Positions 1 through 11,716 of a stretch of DNA of 64,000 nt are shown in pieces; positions within the stretch are counted from its first letter, which is position 1; the number at the start of each line of letters is the position of its first letter. The position numbers and the translations under genes are program-made. Under the pieces are notes generated by a model. That model was not told the origin of the DNA. It was given only the letters and a program-made list of their open reading frames with translations, and made no database searches. This DNA comes from Symbiodinium microadriaticum (Eukaryota; Sar; Dinophyceae; Suessiales; Symbiodiniaceae), in assembly GCA_001939145.1 (NCBI GenBank), contig LSRX01000067.1, forward strand, positions 1,194,083 through 1,258,082, in the 5' to 3' direction.

Positions 1-957
1 GGGGGGTGGGGGGTGGGGGCAATGACGACTCGCTTGTGCGCACGTGCATTTTACTCGGTATTTACAGTACTTTCGCAATGTCCTACCACTGCTTGTTGCC
101 TCAATTATCCAGTTGTCGACTTTGCAAGCTGTAGTGCTTGTGATGATGAACATGATGGTTTCAGCCGGCAGGTCGTTGATTGGGGGGGCGTGGCTGGTAG
201 TCATAGTTCAAGCCCCCGATGTATTGAAGCAGCCTCGCGCTAGAACATTGTGGCCAGGCGTGCCCTGTGCGATTCACGTAGCCAGCACCTCATAGGGCGA
301 AGGGTTGAGGCTACAGGGCCTGATTTGCCTGCTTTTTGCTGCATCTAATCTAGTCTTTGCAGGTTCACACCTTGAGCCTTAAGACTTTTTGAAAATGGTT
401 GAAACAAGAGCATCCTTGTCCTGGTATGCAGTTTCTGAAAGCCGCCCTCTGGGGTCTGCTGCCTACTCCGAGCTCGGCTTCTAGCTTGGAGTTTGGGGGT
501 TTAGGGTTTAGAGCTTAAGGTTCAAGGTTACCAGGTTTAGGGCGTTAGGGCTTGGCCTTTAATGAAGGAGGTTTCAGGGCCTAGGAATGCTTTGGAATGG
601 TGCTTAACTTCTCTCCAGCGCCTGCATGTTTGTGAAGGGTTAAGGAACCCGTCAAAAGGCCTTCCAGCAAGAATTCGGCATCTGCGTTAGAAGTTCCGGA
701 CGCGATTCCTGGAGTGGATAAACCTATGCCTGCCCCTACATTAACGGCATACGAATACCCAAGCTGTATGGACCAACCGGCACCAGCCCTCAACAAAAAA
801 GCAAACCAGCAGCCATCAATATACTTCCTACGTGCTTCATCCCAAACCCCGGCTGTAGAAGCTACGGCAAACTGCTCAGATTGGAGTCTCGGCCTAAGGT
901 CCTTGAACCCTCAGAGCTCTGACCGAGGCTTTAAGTCGGCCCGATGGCTCGTGGTGA
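1..957. other. unassigned stretch, no recognised gene
   Basis: No recognisable gene. Two open stretches stand out. One is a hydrophobic plus-strand frame at 44-295. The other is a minus-strand frame through about 590-840, rich in Gly/Ala/Ser and free of telomere-like repeats. Either could be an exon of an unidentified gene; neither matches a family I know. Short TTTAGGG-type motifs appear at 500-560. Confidence 0.3.
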
Positions 958-1140
958 TTTCAGGGTTTTAGGGTTTTTAGGGGTTTGGGTTTAGGGTTTT
1001 AGCAGGGTTTTCGGGGGTTTTAGGGCTTTTAGGGGTTAGGGTTTAGGGTTTTAGGGTTTTTAGGGGTAAGGGTTTAGGGTTTGGGACTTAGGGTTTCTGG
1101 GTTGAGGGGTTTATAAGCTTTAAGGGTTTCGGGTTCAGGG
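958..1140 (+). repeat. degenerate TTTAGGG tract
   Basis: Irregular run of TTTAGGG-like units on the plus strand, with variants such as GTTTTAGGG and TTTCGGG. The heptamer is the Arabidopsis-type telomere unit, but the units vary in length and never form a clean array, so this is an interspersed telomere-like tract and not a chromosome end. Confidence 0.85.
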
Positions 1141-1186
1141 TAGGTGTCTAAAACCCGTCTATGGGGTGGATTTCCTTTTGCACCCT

Positions 1187-1311
1187 GCTTGGAGGCCCTG
1201 ATGGCACTTTACAAGTCCCGCTATAAGTAGGGTTATAATTGGGGGAACTCCATTTAGGGTACGTATAACTCTACTTACAACCTACTTACAAAGTCCCCTG
1301 GGCCTCTAAGA
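1187..1311. mobile_element. MITE-like element, family B copy 1
   Basis: A segment of about 125 bp bounded by imperfect inverted repeats: left CTTGGAGGCCCTG, right CCCCTGGGCCTCTAAG. The interior shares ATAATTGGGG(G/T)AACTCCATTTAGGG and ACCTACTTAC(A/T)AAGTCCCC with the copy at 44745-44878. No coding capacity; probably a non-autonomous DNA element. Confidence 0.6.
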
Positions 1312-2518
1312 AAACCCAGCCCTTGCAGAGCTTCTCAGGCCGGCACAGATGATGCAGCACATAAGTAAGAGGCATCCCAGGGCCTGCCATGCATGCTGCG
1401 GCCCAGGCTTTCGGGCTTTCGGTTTCCATTGCCCCAAACAGCGTGGTAGCACCGTGGGGCGAGAATCTGGAGGTCTACTACCCGAAACCTACGCTGATCC
1501 CGCTAAACCCTAAACCCTAAGCCCTGAACCCGTGTGCAACGGTTGAAAAAGTGAGGCGCCCGTGAAAAGGGGAGCCGTCGAACGCCCCCCCAGTTCAGCA
1601 TTAGGCCTTGGAGGCGGGCACCCAATATCATGGCCCTGTAATTAAACCAAGATTTGCTGCAAAAGGAAGAACTACTGTAGAGACCTTGCAAGAACAATGA
1701 TTACTCCGACTGCCACATTTAAATGTTCCTGAAACCGAAAGACCTTAAGTCTTAAACAACAGGCATTTTCGGCTTAGGCCTTGCATTCAGCTTTTGCAAC
1801 CTTAAACCAATCCCTCCTCACATTCTGGGGGCTTTAACGTCTAGCTGAACTCTGCACCTCGAGCCCTGTTTTCAAACCCCAAGTCCCAAGCTTAAACCCC
1901 AAGCCCCTTCAGTTCTAAAGCGTATACCCTGAACCTTAAGCTTCTCTGCGAAAACGCAACGTTTCCGTGGCCGGTGCTCCTACCCTGCTGAGCTTGCTGC
2001 ACGGGGTTGGTGTGTGCGCAGCAAAGCTACAAAACAATTGCTGGCAGCTGCCTAAGTTGGATGCTGTCAGCAACAAGTTCAACTGCAAAGCTCGCAACCC
2101 GTAGGTGGTGGCAGAAGCCCTAGTGACTGAAACTGACTGATGAATGTCCGACCGAACCCTGAACCCTAAACCCTAAACCCCCAAAGCCTACATCAAACCC
2201 AGACCGCAGAATCTGACAGGAAGTCGGCGGAGAGCCTTGGTCGCGGCCTTGCGCCAGGGCAGGTCCGGGCATTTCTGGAAGTGCCTGAGAGAAGCTAAGG
2301 GCTTAGAGCTTAGGGTCTAAGGTTTCGGGTTTAGGGTTTAGGGAGTTTAGGGCACTTGAAATCTCAAGCGACTTAGTGAGCATGTTCTACGCAAGAGCAT
2401 AGTATGGACCACCCAGTTAGCCTAGGATTTAGGGAATGCAGTAAATCCCCGCACTCATGCACAATCTTAGTGTCTTCCACTTGAACAAGTTATAAGCCCT
2501 GAAACCTTAGCCCAGCTC
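1312..2518. other. unassigned stretch with scattered CCCTAAA motifs
   Basis: Contains scattered CCCTAAA/TTTAGGG units (around 1505, 2155-2180, 2325-2345) between unique stretches at about 1320-1500, 1950-2150 and 2215-2300. The GC-rich piece at 2228-2300 is open on the minus strand after an AG and could be a small exon, but I do not recognise it. Confidence 0.3.
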
Positions 2519-2765
2519 ATGCACGCGTGCCTTTGTATGTCTGCCTTTCTTCCTGCCTGCTTGCCTGCATGCATGTACGTATGCAGTCATGTCTATATGT
2601 GTATATACAGAAAACCCACACACACACAGAGATATATGTATATATATATATATATTTATATTTATATGTGTGTGTGTGCGTACATGCCTACCTTCCTTCC
2701 GACTTTCCTATCTTCCATATTTCCTGCCATCAATCCATCAATCCATCCATCCCTCCACCCCAAAC
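2519..2765. repeat. mixed microsatellite (TGCC/TGTA, CA, TA, TG, CCTT, ATCC)
   Basis: Consecutive short tandem repeats: a TGCC/TGCA-rich start, (CA)n, (TA)n around 2640-2665, (TG)n, then CCTT and ATCC repeats ending about 2758. The open frames here are low-complexity artefacts. Confidence 0.9.
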
Positions 2766-2823
2766 CCTAAGCCCGATGCGAAAAAAACACAAGGCGGCAC
2801 TGTCGCCTGGGAGGTGCGGTTTA

Positions 2824-3052
2824 GTTAATACTTAGACTCAAAAGGCTACTAGGGTTTTAAATTTCCAATACAGGGGCCTTAATACTTAGACTCACACTCA
2901 TAAAGCTTACTATGCAGTGTCATCGTGGCCAATATTGCTAGGGGCCTGAATACTTGGATTTATGGGGTTTACAATGGGGCTTTATAATGCACAATATAGA
3001 GCGCTCATGGGCTTAATGCTTAGATGGCTTAGATTCGTAAGGTTTACTATGG
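2824..3052. repeat. four irregular copies of a TTAATACTTAGA-containing unit
   Basis: The motif TTAATACTTAGA or a close variant appears near 2824, 2878, 2946 and 3015. The last three follow a GGGGCCT or GGGC stretch, and the units are followed by a TTACTATGG- or TTACAATGG-like element. Spacing is about 55-70 bases. The GGGGCCTTAAT core recurs at 11590, 52720 and 63050, linking it to the dispersed family C/D. Confidence 0.5.
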
Positions 3053-4560
3053 CAAAGGACAAGGCCAAAGAACCTTCTAAAACCTCCAACTGAGGCCAAG
3101 GGCCACTGGGGTTTCGCCTACAGCTTGGGGACTCCTTGGGAAAAATGCACGTAAAGCGGATCCTAATATTGAGGCCCAGGGAGCACGAGAGTTAACGAAT
3201 CAGCGGCCAGCGGCCCGAACCCTGAAGCCTTCAACCCAAAAGCCGCCCTGAATCACTGGAAAGCCCACTTCTGCGAGCTAGGAGCTGAGCATGGCCCAAG
3301 TGCATGGCACAAAGCATGAAGAGTCCGTGAGTCGCGAAAAGCCTTGGATTGCGGATTTTTTGGGCCCTGAATTGAAACTAGGGGCTACCCTAAACCCTAA
3401 ACCCTAAACCGCCTAAACCCCTAAACCCCCTAAACCCTAGACGCTAGTACCGCTAGTACTGGAAATACGCCATGATGCTCTGGAAACTCTGGGAACTATG
3501 CGACTGGCACTCTGCCTCAAGATGGTGCTAGAACCAGCCACATGTATGGCCGATCTTGTAGAAAGCAACTTTAGAACACAATGCTACACCCGAATACAAC
3601 ACGAACATGTTAAGTCTGAGAACCAACACTACCACCAATGACAATAGCAATAGCAATAACACTTAGAGTGGCAAGAGCAAAAGCAATAACAATATCAACG
3701 ATAGTAATGATACAAGTGAAAACAATCAGAGCATAGCAGCAGCAGGAAAACACAAGCAGCAAACCGCGAATGGTAGTGAACAAGCCGGTCAAACATATGG
3801 CGCAAAGCGTTGTCAGCACAGTGATACCCAAGTCCACGCAACATAGCACTATAGGAATATGCTGGCACCACTCGGTGACAAGACAGTAGTGCAATGTCGC
3901 ACCAGAATCTACGTGGATTGTAGCACGATAGTCCAACAGTCAGCTTGATGAGATGCATGTATCTACTTTGGGGGCCCTGACAATTACAAATGCTTTTTGG
4001 GTGTTCCTTAGCTCCTGGAAATATTTATAGCATAACATAGTGTAATGGACCCCCAAACCCTATGCTACTACGGCCCGTATACTAAACCTTTCTAGCAGCC
4101 CTTATAGCCCCCTTTTCAAGGACCCTTCAACGGAACCCTATTCCAATTACGAAGGCCCTATACTACATGTCTCACAGGCTAGCACGCGAGTGAGCTCTCC
4201 GATCGAAAGGTTCGGAGCTTCGGATTTGGGGTTTAGGGTTTAGGATTTGGGGTTCTCACCTATCATAGCGCAACATAGCAACATAAAGTAACATAACACT
4301 GCATATACATGAATGACTTAAGGGTCAATCTGAAAGATTCTCAACATAACCCTTCTGAAACCTTTTCCATTAACCAAAAACACGAAATCGAAAAAAACAA
4401 AAAAAGAGTCGAAACCACCCCTTTTTGTTTAGGGTTTAAGTTTTAGGGTGTTTTGAATTGTGTTTAGTTCTTTTTGTTTCAGCGCATTAGCAATAGCCTG
4501 CCCTTGTTGTCCCTTTATTGCTGTACTAGAATATTCCCTTAAAGCAACGTAGCAACCNGG
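3053..4560. other. unassigned stretch
   Basis: No gene recognised. A CCCTAAA tract lies at 3390-3440 and a degenerate TTTAGGG patch at 4220-4250. The segment 3630-3730 is rich in AAC/AAT trinucleotides and gives long but low-complexity minus-strand frames. The piece at 4036-4165 (GTATACTAAACC, then AGCAGCCCTTATAG) resembles 29420-29450 and looks like a reverse copy of part of the C/D repeat family. One unresolved base (N) at 4558. Confidence 0.3.
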
Positions 4561-4695
4561 TTTAGGATTTGGGGTTGGGGGTTTGGGGTTTAGGGTTTAG
4601 GATTTGGGGTTTAGGGTTTGGGGTTTTGGATTTGGGGTTGAGGGTTTAGGATTTAGGGCTAAGGCTTTAGGGCTGAAGATTTGGGGTTTAGGGTG
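4561..4695 (+). repeat. TTTAGGG/TTTGGGG tract
   Basis: Degenerate plus-strand heptamer tract with TTTAGGG alternating with TTTGGGG and GATTTGGGG. It follows the single N at 4558. Confidence 0.85.
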
Positions 4696-6640
4696 TGGGG
4701 ACATATCACGGAGAGGCTATCTGACAGTCCTGCTCTGCAGTGCAAGGCTAGGTGCTGTGAGGCTGACATCAGCAGCCGCATCTTGCCATAATTGTCGATA
4801 ACATCCTGGTCATGAGCACAGTCCTCTGTCAAAAAATGGCAGAAACCAGAGATCTTCCTTTAGCCAAGAGAAACCTGGGCACGGGAAGCAAAGCTAAGTG
4901 AGTTCACCTCATCTCGATACATGACAAAGAAGTCTAGTGGTGCACGGATAAGAGTGCACGTTGCGGCTTGCACCCACGTATACAAGATTATGCCGAACCC
5001 CGCGTCCCACGATTTGGAGTCCTAAACCCTCCAAAATACACGGCTCGACACCCGAAAAGCACAGGCCCCGCAGCAAGCCTCAAGGAACCCAAAAACGCAG
5101 GGCCCCGTGTACCCTACATCCTGAACCCCAAAAACACATGAACTGAAACTCGACCACCACCGCACCCCCCCCCATCAAAAAGAAATGCAACCCGCCGAGT
5201 CCAAAAGCGTGAAACAAGGCCCGAAACAACCCTCAACATCCTAAGGCGAAAAGGGATGGGGGCCGGGGGGGATCAGTAAATGGGTAATTTGGCGCACTGT
5301 GCAACTCAAGGTCGTCATCTTCACCATGACCCCAACGCAAACGACGTGTTTAACCTACCCTCGGCCCCAAACCCTAAGCCTCTCAACCCAAGTCCCTGAA
5401 CACACGACGCTGAAGGCCCTGAACCCCTGTCCTTCTCAACGTTAAGCTGAGGGCCCGACACGAAACTGAAACTGCGTGTAGCGCTGTCGGTACTGCTGCT
5501 GGACAAGGAACCTTTGGATTTTGGATATCATCTAGGGGGACCTGCACAATTAGCATGAGGTTTTGGGGCAAAGCATGCTGCAATTGAAAAGAAACCATGC
5601 ATGGATACTCTTACAGATCCTAAGCCCTAAACCTGAAACCTTACACCCTCAATCAGAACGCTTTGGGGGTTTGGCGGGTTTTGGATGGGGTTGGGGGTTT
5701 AGGAGCCAGGTCGGGGGCTCGCCAGGGTTAAGGCTTTCGGGTTAAGGGGGGTCTCTTTTTCAGGAGCTTCATGCTTTGTGGGTCTTTATACTGTCGTCGG
5801 CATCTACGGCTTCCTGAGATGTAGAGTGCAGGGTTTGGGGCCTAGCGGGTTTGAGAGGGATTGGGAGCTTGAGGGGGGGGGGGGGTTAAGACGTTTGGGA
5901 TAGAGGGTTGAGGGTTTTGCGGTTTAGGGTTTCGGGTTTCGTCTAGTTCAATGTAGACTTCTGGATTTACAGACCTGGCCACGGCGCGGAACTCTGGAAT
6001 TTGGCAGCCTGTGGGGGGGGGGAGGAGGAACCAGCAAAAAGCAAGCCCGCCCGCCCGCCGCGCCGGAGCAGGGGTCTCGCTGATCCCTCGACCAGCACCC
6101 GCCAACCCCAAAACGACGAGAGTGGGGTCGCGGGCGGGTTTAGGGTCTAGGGTCTAGATTAAGAGCGATGGGGGAATACCACAAAGGCTTCAATCAGAGA
6201 TCTCGATACAAAAGTCCCAAAACTGAGATGCCCGAATACAACTTCTCGGCTAGTCCCTATTGCACCCGGAAGCCGAAATAGACCTTAAACCCTCAAACCC
6301 ACACTCCAAAAACCCCAAACCCGAAGACCCCAGAAACCCTGGACACCGCATTGGGGTTTGGGGTCTACGGCTTCAGGGTTTGGGGTCTCAGGCTTTGGGG
6401 GCTGAGAGCTTTGGGACTCGGGGTCGAGGATTTGTAACAAAGGAGCTCCAAAGGCAGGAGGAAGCTAGCTGGGTACTTTCGAAAGTAAGGATTCTAACCG
6501 ACCTTCAACCCAACTTCCGAGGCCCTTCCCTATGGGCGTTTCAGGAAATAAACGACCCTATAGGGGGGTTTAGGGTGTAAAGTTTAGGGTCCGAATATGG
6601 AGCCCGACCTGATGGGATGTGAACTCTGAGAACCTCTAAG
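4696..6640. other. unassigned stretch with possible small minus-strand exons
   Basis: Telomere-like units recur at 5345, 5640-5740, 5835-5945 and 6340-6440. Two minus-strand islands free of the repeat look exon-like. At about 5440-5586 a pyrimidine-rich TTTTCAATTGCAG acceptor is followed by an open frame. At about 5935-6010 an open stretch follows a CACAG acceptor. Neither product is recognised. Confidence 0.3.
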
Positions 6641-6649
6641 TGTCTGGGT

Positions 6650-6795
6650 TCCCAAAGCCCCTGTGTAATCGAGGCACTCCAGCGCCATGGCAACAGCCAG
6701 TACCAAGGTGACCACTTGAAAGACGTAAGCGTAGCCTCGTTGCTGGGACGTCAAGGCTGAGCCCCAAAACGACTTTGACACTTCCGAATCCATGT
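6650..6795 (-). CDS. possible exon, membrane-segment protein
   Basis: Minus-strand open stretch starting with ATG at 6793-6795 and free of telomere-like units. It encodes about 20 polar residues followed by one strongly hydrophobic stretch of about 20 residues (VVTLVLAVAMAL core), as expected for a transmembrane helix. It runs out into telomere-like sequence on the low-coordinate side, where an intron could begin. The family is not recognised. Reading frame and lack of repeats are the only support. Confidence 0.25.
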
Positions 6796-7042
6796 CTACT
6801 CCAGCTGTTTAGGGCATGGGGTTTCAAGCTTACGGGCTTGGCGGGTTTACATACAGCTTAAGGCTTGGGACTTTGGGTGGAGGCGGATGACAACCGGGAG
6901 CGGTTTGCTCAAGGCAGGTGCGACATCAGTCAAAGGGCAGAACCGGGAAAACAACCCTAGATTGTGGGCATCACTGCGCTGCCGGAACCAACATCAACCG
7001 TTTCCTTCTGAATCATGAATCCTAGAACCCGGAGGAACCTTG

Positions 7043-7905
7043 CCGCGGCCGTACACCGTTGCCCAGCGTGACGCACAAGAAGCCCACCATATTGAATCCT
7101 GTGCAAGGCTGAGCTGCAAATTCGAGCATTTCGGGCAAAAGTGCAAAGGCCGGACGGTAGTGCACAACCCCGGTATACACGCTCTATGGAGATGCAGTAT
7201 CCGATAAACCCGAAACCCGAAGCCGCACCAACCGTCTACCCAGGAAATAACTGTGGTGTGCAACCCAGGGTTATTTTTGCGGGGTAGTGCACGGCAGCTC
7301 GGCGCTCAAACTGGAAAATTCTGGCCAAAACAAAAACCCTAAACCCTAAACCCTATACCCTAAACCCTCAATGGAAAAGGCGTGAAGCTTTCAGGGCATT
7401 TGGAAGCCACAAACAAACCCGAACCAGCTTGGGCTTGGGAGGTCTTCTCAAATCGACCCGATTAGTTTTAGGGGCTTTCAGAATTAGACTAGGGTTTTGG
7501 GGCCCATTATACTATAAATGTAATAAGGAACCCCCCAAAATAGTATTGGTAATGATTTAGGCCCCTACATTATCACCTACATTATCAGGCCCCACCTCCG
7601 GACCATCTCCGTCAAGCAAACGCTTGAAAACCAAACCTGAACCAGAATCCTCGTAGCACTCGTAGTCCCAACAGTGCTGGAAACATCACAGCCAAAGTCA
7701 ACTTAATAGCAACATTCATACAAAAAAGGAAATACTATATTTGTCGTGCTATCAGAACACATCATAACCATAGGCCCTAGCAACCATGAACCATGGAAGG
7801 AGAGACCCTGCTTGGGACTCTTGGCGCCTGCGTAGCAGCTGAAAATGCCTGCGATGAAAATCTGCATGTCCTCCTCACGTTCAACTCTCGGGTAGGTTCT
7901 AAACC
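7043..7905 (-). CDS. possible exons of an unidentified minus-strand gene
   Basis: Two separate open islands. The first, about 7735-7905, reads open for over 50 codons beside a GGTTTAG-type 3' splice context. The second, about 7045-7200, has a frame rich in aromatic and aliphatic residues (includes YTGVVHYRPAFALLPEML) that ends at a plausible donor, GGCAAG|GTTCC. A family C dispersed repeat (7486-7580) lies between them. I do not recognise the product, and the link between the islands is a guess based on strand and distance. Confidence 0.22.
7486..7580 (+). mobile_element. dispersed repeat family C, copy 1
   Basis: Shares with at least nine other places in the window the order GGGTTTTGGGG, TATTATACTATAA, TAATAAGGAACCCCC, ATAGTATTGGTAAT, then GGCCCCTACATTAT. 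About 95 bp and non-coding. No clear terminal inverted repeat; the element may be a short non-autonomous transposon or a SINE-like sequence. Confidence 0.6.
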
Positions 7906-8774
7906 TTATAAACACGCAAAACCCTAAACCAGGTATGATGGATGTCGGGCTTTGCGGAAGGGGGGGTTAAGCCATGCCCGAAACCCGGCCCCTAAGCCCC
8001 AAACCCTACATGCTTGCTACGACCATTCGGTGGGATGGATGGAGTTCAGATCTTCGGTGCTTCCTGCCCGTGATTTCGCTACAGAATCTTACAGATCAGA
8101 CGAAGGGCGCAACTTCAGAGGCTTTACACCACGAGCCGGAAGCCCGAAGACCCCAACTCCAAACTGCAGAGCCGGAACCCCGAAATACCAAGCCCGAAAT
8201 CCTTATGCTTCAACCATAAGGCCCTAAACCTCATGCTATGAAGACTAGACCCTCAAGAGTACCGAAAGAAACCTGAGCCCTAGCCTCGAAAGAATCGTAT
8301 CCCCGAATACCTACGGAAACCGCCGGCAAGGTCTCTCCAAAGTCCTGATGCCTTGTAAGGGCGCAGCAGTTTAGGTTGAACGTCTAGGTTCAGGGCTCAA
8401 GCTTTGGGGCTCTCGCGTGGAGACTACGAGGCTTTAAGTCTTGGGCGGGTCGGCGTAGAAGCTGAGGATGAACTCTACAGCAGCCCCTGGAACCCACAAA
8501 GGTTCCGGGACTCACAACAGAAATAGACACTTGGAACAACTCCTTCGAGATAGATTATGCTACCAAATCCCCTAAACCCATCTAAACACTAAACACGTAA
8601 ACCTACCCGAATCTAAAAACCCATCTGAACCCTAAACCCTACATACCCAAGTCTCAAGACAAGTTCTAAGGAACACCTAAAACCTAAGCCCCTAACCCTA
8701 TATACCCAAATCTATAACACAATGGAATGGCCTTCAGGGCGCCTTCCATCTCCTTAGGACAGGCAGCAAGAAAC
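7906..8774. other. unassigned stretch
   Basis: Scattered CCCTAAA units at 7918, 8000 and 8570-8700. The unique part 8020-8210 is open on both strands, but nothing is recognisable in it. Confidence 0.3.
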
Positions 8775-8965
8775 CAGCATGGGTTCAGGGATTCGGGTTA
8801 GAGGTTTAAGGGGTTTTGGGTTAGTGGGTTTAGGGTTAGGAGGTTTAGGGCTTAGGGGGTTTAGGCTTTCGGGGTTTAGGGTTTAGGGTTTCGGGGTTTA
8901 GGGCTTAGGGTTTCGGGGTTTAGGGTTTCGGGGCTTAGGGTAGGTTTAGATTCTGGGGTTTAGGG
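8775..8965 (+). repeat. degenerate TTTAGGG tract
   Basis: Plus-strand run of TTTAGGG with TTTCGGGG, CTTAGGG and GGGGTTTAGG variants, about 190 bp. Confidence 0.9.
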
Positions 8966-9237
8966 ATGCGCAGTATGGAGGATGTGCTGTTGAGAATTGA
9001 GGGCTCCGGAATTGTTGAATGCCATCCTCATTTGCAACCGCCTATCTGGAGGCTATGAACCCTCAGCAAAGGCGAAGGCACCACGTCATGAATGAAGAAC
9101 CGAACAGGTTGAGCAGGACACGAGGTGTCATCATGTTCCAAGAGGTCTGCGCCAGGCAGGCAGCCAACCACTGGGATAGGCTGCGCATGTCTCACCGCAA
9201 AAACGTCTGAATCCCAACTCCCTGAAAGGTGCAAGCT

Positions 9238-9455
9238 TTATCGCTCGCTCCCTCTCTCTCTCTCTCTCTGTCTCTCCCTCCCTCCTTCTCTTCATCTTTC
9301 TCCTTCTCTTTCTCTCTCGTTGCCTCTTGTCTATCTGTTCTCATCACTTTTCTCTTTGTCTCTTTCCATCTTTCTGCTTTCTGTCTTTGTGTGTGTGTCT
9401 CTCTCTGTCTCTCTCTCCCTCTCGCTCTCTCTCCTCTCTCGACTCTCTCCGTACA
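9238..9455. repeat. pyrimidine (CT-rich) microsatellite
   Basis: Long TCTCTC/TCCC/TTTC stretch with a short GTGTGTGT insert near 9388-9398. Open frames over it are Ser/Leu or Arg/Glu low-complexity artefacts. The island just before it, 8966-9230, is unique but unrecognised. Confidence 0.9.
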
Positions 9456-10000
9456 GGAACCTACCTCTGTAAGCCTGCATCTTGCACACAATCCGCTGAT
9501 CTATTCAAGGTTTCATGGCTTCGGTGTGGACCCCCCTCGCTGCAGTCGGAGCTGAGCTACTTTCCAAGGGCACTCACAAAAGATGGGGCTTTAGGGCTTA
9601 GGGCTTAAGGTGTAGGGTTTAGGCTTTGGGGGTTTAGGGTTTAGGGTTTCGGGTTGAGGGCGTGAGAGCTTGCCGGGGATGCCGTGTACACCAGCGTGAA
9701 CCACAAGTAAGGTTAATCCTGCCTTTAACTGTTATGTAATCAAGCGTCACTGAGGTGCAGAACCTTTGTCAGATCGTTCAGGCCCATAGTACAGTCGAAG
9801 TAGGGTTCATCGCAAACTCGCCACGGTCGTGGCGGCCGTCCCGTTCTGAAGCCGAATTCTAATAAACCTGATCTTTGACCAAGCAGCAATGCCCGCCTCC
9901 CGCATGTTGACGTGCACAAAAGCGAGCATCAGTTGCAAGAAGCAGTAGGGCAAGCCTTGCACAGCAGCGGAGCGTTGTTGATTGGGCTAAATGCAACCCC

Positions 10001-10140
10001 ATGATCATCATGACAGCTCGGGTTAGGAGTACATTGAACTTACGCAGAGAAGTTACGAAAGAAGAGTGGGCAGCGATTCTGTCAGGGTGTCTGAGTTTCG
10101 AGGGGTTGGGGCGGTTGGATCGCCAGAAAGTGGTCATGAC
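10001..10140 (-). CDS. possible exon, SF1 (UPF1/Sen1-like) helicase motif VI
   Basis: A minus-strand frame contains RKFNVLLTRAVMMIMG. The core NVLLTRA with a preceding basic-aromatic pair resembles motif VI of superfamily 1 helicases of the UPF1/Sen1/DNA2 group, where the family pattern is R(R)xNVALTRA followed by a hydrophobic beta strand. No other helicase motif (Walker A, DEAG, Q-motif) was found nearby, so this would be one exon of a broken-up or partial gene, or a chance match. An open piece at 10500-10610, also minus, could belong to the same gene. Confidence 0.28.
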
Positions 10141-10728
10141 CAGAGGGCATCATGCAATTGGGGGTTACACGTATCGGTTTAGGGCTTCGAATTTAGGATT
10201 CTTCCAAATACACGAGTACGATCCAGTACGCAAGAACTCCAGGGCATACGAGAGCACAAACAATCACATGAGGTAACGTACTATGAGTCATGCAACATCA
10301 TATCATGAGATGCCATTCAACGTGAGAAAAACTCTGGTGTGATTCGTTACGAATTGGCATGATGTGATGTAAGGTAACACGGTGTCATATATTGCAGTTC
10401 AGTACAAACTAGACCAGCCAAGATACATTCCCCATACAGTTCGGAAGCCCTCATACAAATTTTGCGAAGCCCTTCTAACCCCTAATCCTGGAGCCTAAAC
10501 TGCAGAAAAACATGCCCAGATCGCCTACAATGACCAGAAGCATGTGGTCGATGAAGAACGTAGAGAGCCACTGCTCCTCTAAAGAACATGACATTAAGAG
10601 CTCACGGGAATAGGGTTTCCGGATTCAGGGTTTACGGTTTAGGGTTAGGCTTAGGACTTATTCAAGACTCAAGAGATTTCGACCATGGCAACGTGCAGCT
10701 AAAACCCTTTCCATCGTCAGCACGCGCA

Positions 10729-11105
10729 CAACCCTAAACCCCTGAACCCCGAAACCCCTAAACCCCTAAACCCCCAGAACCCTAAACCCCTAAACCCCTA
10801 CCCCCCCAAACCCCCATAACCCTAAACCCTGAACCCTAAACCCTAAACCCCCATAACCCTAAACCCCCATAACCCTAAACCCTAAAGCCCCCCAAACCCC
10901 TAAACCCCGAAAGTCTCTAACCCCAAGCCCCAAACCCCTAAACCCCCATAACCCTAAACCCCTAAACCCCTAGACCCTATACCCCTAAACCCCTAATCCC
11001 CCAGGACCCTAAACCCCTAAACCCCTAGACCCTAAACCCCTAAACTGCTGAACCCCTAGACTCTAAACCCCCTAAAACCCCCAGGACCCTAAACCCCTAA
11101 ACTCT
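10729..11105 (-). repeat. degenerate CCCTAAA tract
   Basis: About 375 bp of CCCTAAA, CCCCTAAA, CCCCCATAACC and AACCCCTAGACC units on the plus strand, so TTTAGGG-type on the minus strand. One of the longest tracts. Unit length drifts between 7 and 10 bases. Confidence 0.92.
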
Positions 11106-11519
11106 AAACAACACCAAGGCAGAAATGGGGGTTTCCGAAAATAGAGGACCCTAACATAGTACCCTAAATAGTAGGATCCTTGTTATAAGGACCCCAAAGT
11201 AAGGTACCCGAATTTTCGGAAAGTCCCAAATGGCACCAAAGTTCCTCTAAACCCTAAACCCTAAACCCTCTATAAACCCTAAAGCCCGTACTAAAGCCCC
11301 TACTAAGAAATGGCACAAGGCTTACAGCGAGGACTTGGCGCCTGCTGCTGCAGCTCCCAGCTCCCGGACTTATGAGGGATAACAGAGGGGGCCTTGGGTT
11401 CAAGGTTTAAGGGTTGAGGGTTTTAGGGTTTACGGTTTAGGGTTGAGGGTTTTAGGGTTGAGGGTTTAGGAGTTGAGGGTTTCAGGGTTCAGGCGGCTCT
11501 AAGGGTTTAGTATAGAGGC

Positions 11520-11716
11520 CATAATGACTTGACTTGAAAGGGTTCCTTTTTTAAGGGGGAAATGAGGGCTACTAAACTATAAGAGTTTAGCATAGGGGCC
11601 TTAATGATCAAAGTGGGGGCTGGGGGGTATATTATGCTGGAATTGTACTAAGGAACACCAACATATCATATGGTATTGGTATTGGTAGTTAATCATTTAA
11701 GCCTCTACGCTACACT
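11520..11716 (+). mobile_element. dispersed repeat, composite D+C copy
   Basis: Left half: AAAGGGTTCCTTTTTTAAGGG, a CTACTAAACTATAAG core, then GGGGCCTTAATGA (shared with 52625-52735 and 63003-63085). Right half: the family C core (GGGGTATATTATGCTGG, ACTAAGGAAC, GGTATTGGTAGTTAAT). The same left-right order occurs at 52625-52812, so C may be the 3' part of a longer element of about 190 bp. Confidence 0.55.

Noticed and set aside
3610-3958. 108-codon minus frame with hydrophobic residues
   Set aside because: Derived from AAC/AAT trinucleotide-like sequence; two overlapping frames are equally open and no motif is present.
9125-9608. 115- and 108-codon Ser/Leu frames
   Set aside because: CT-rich microsatellite artefacts.
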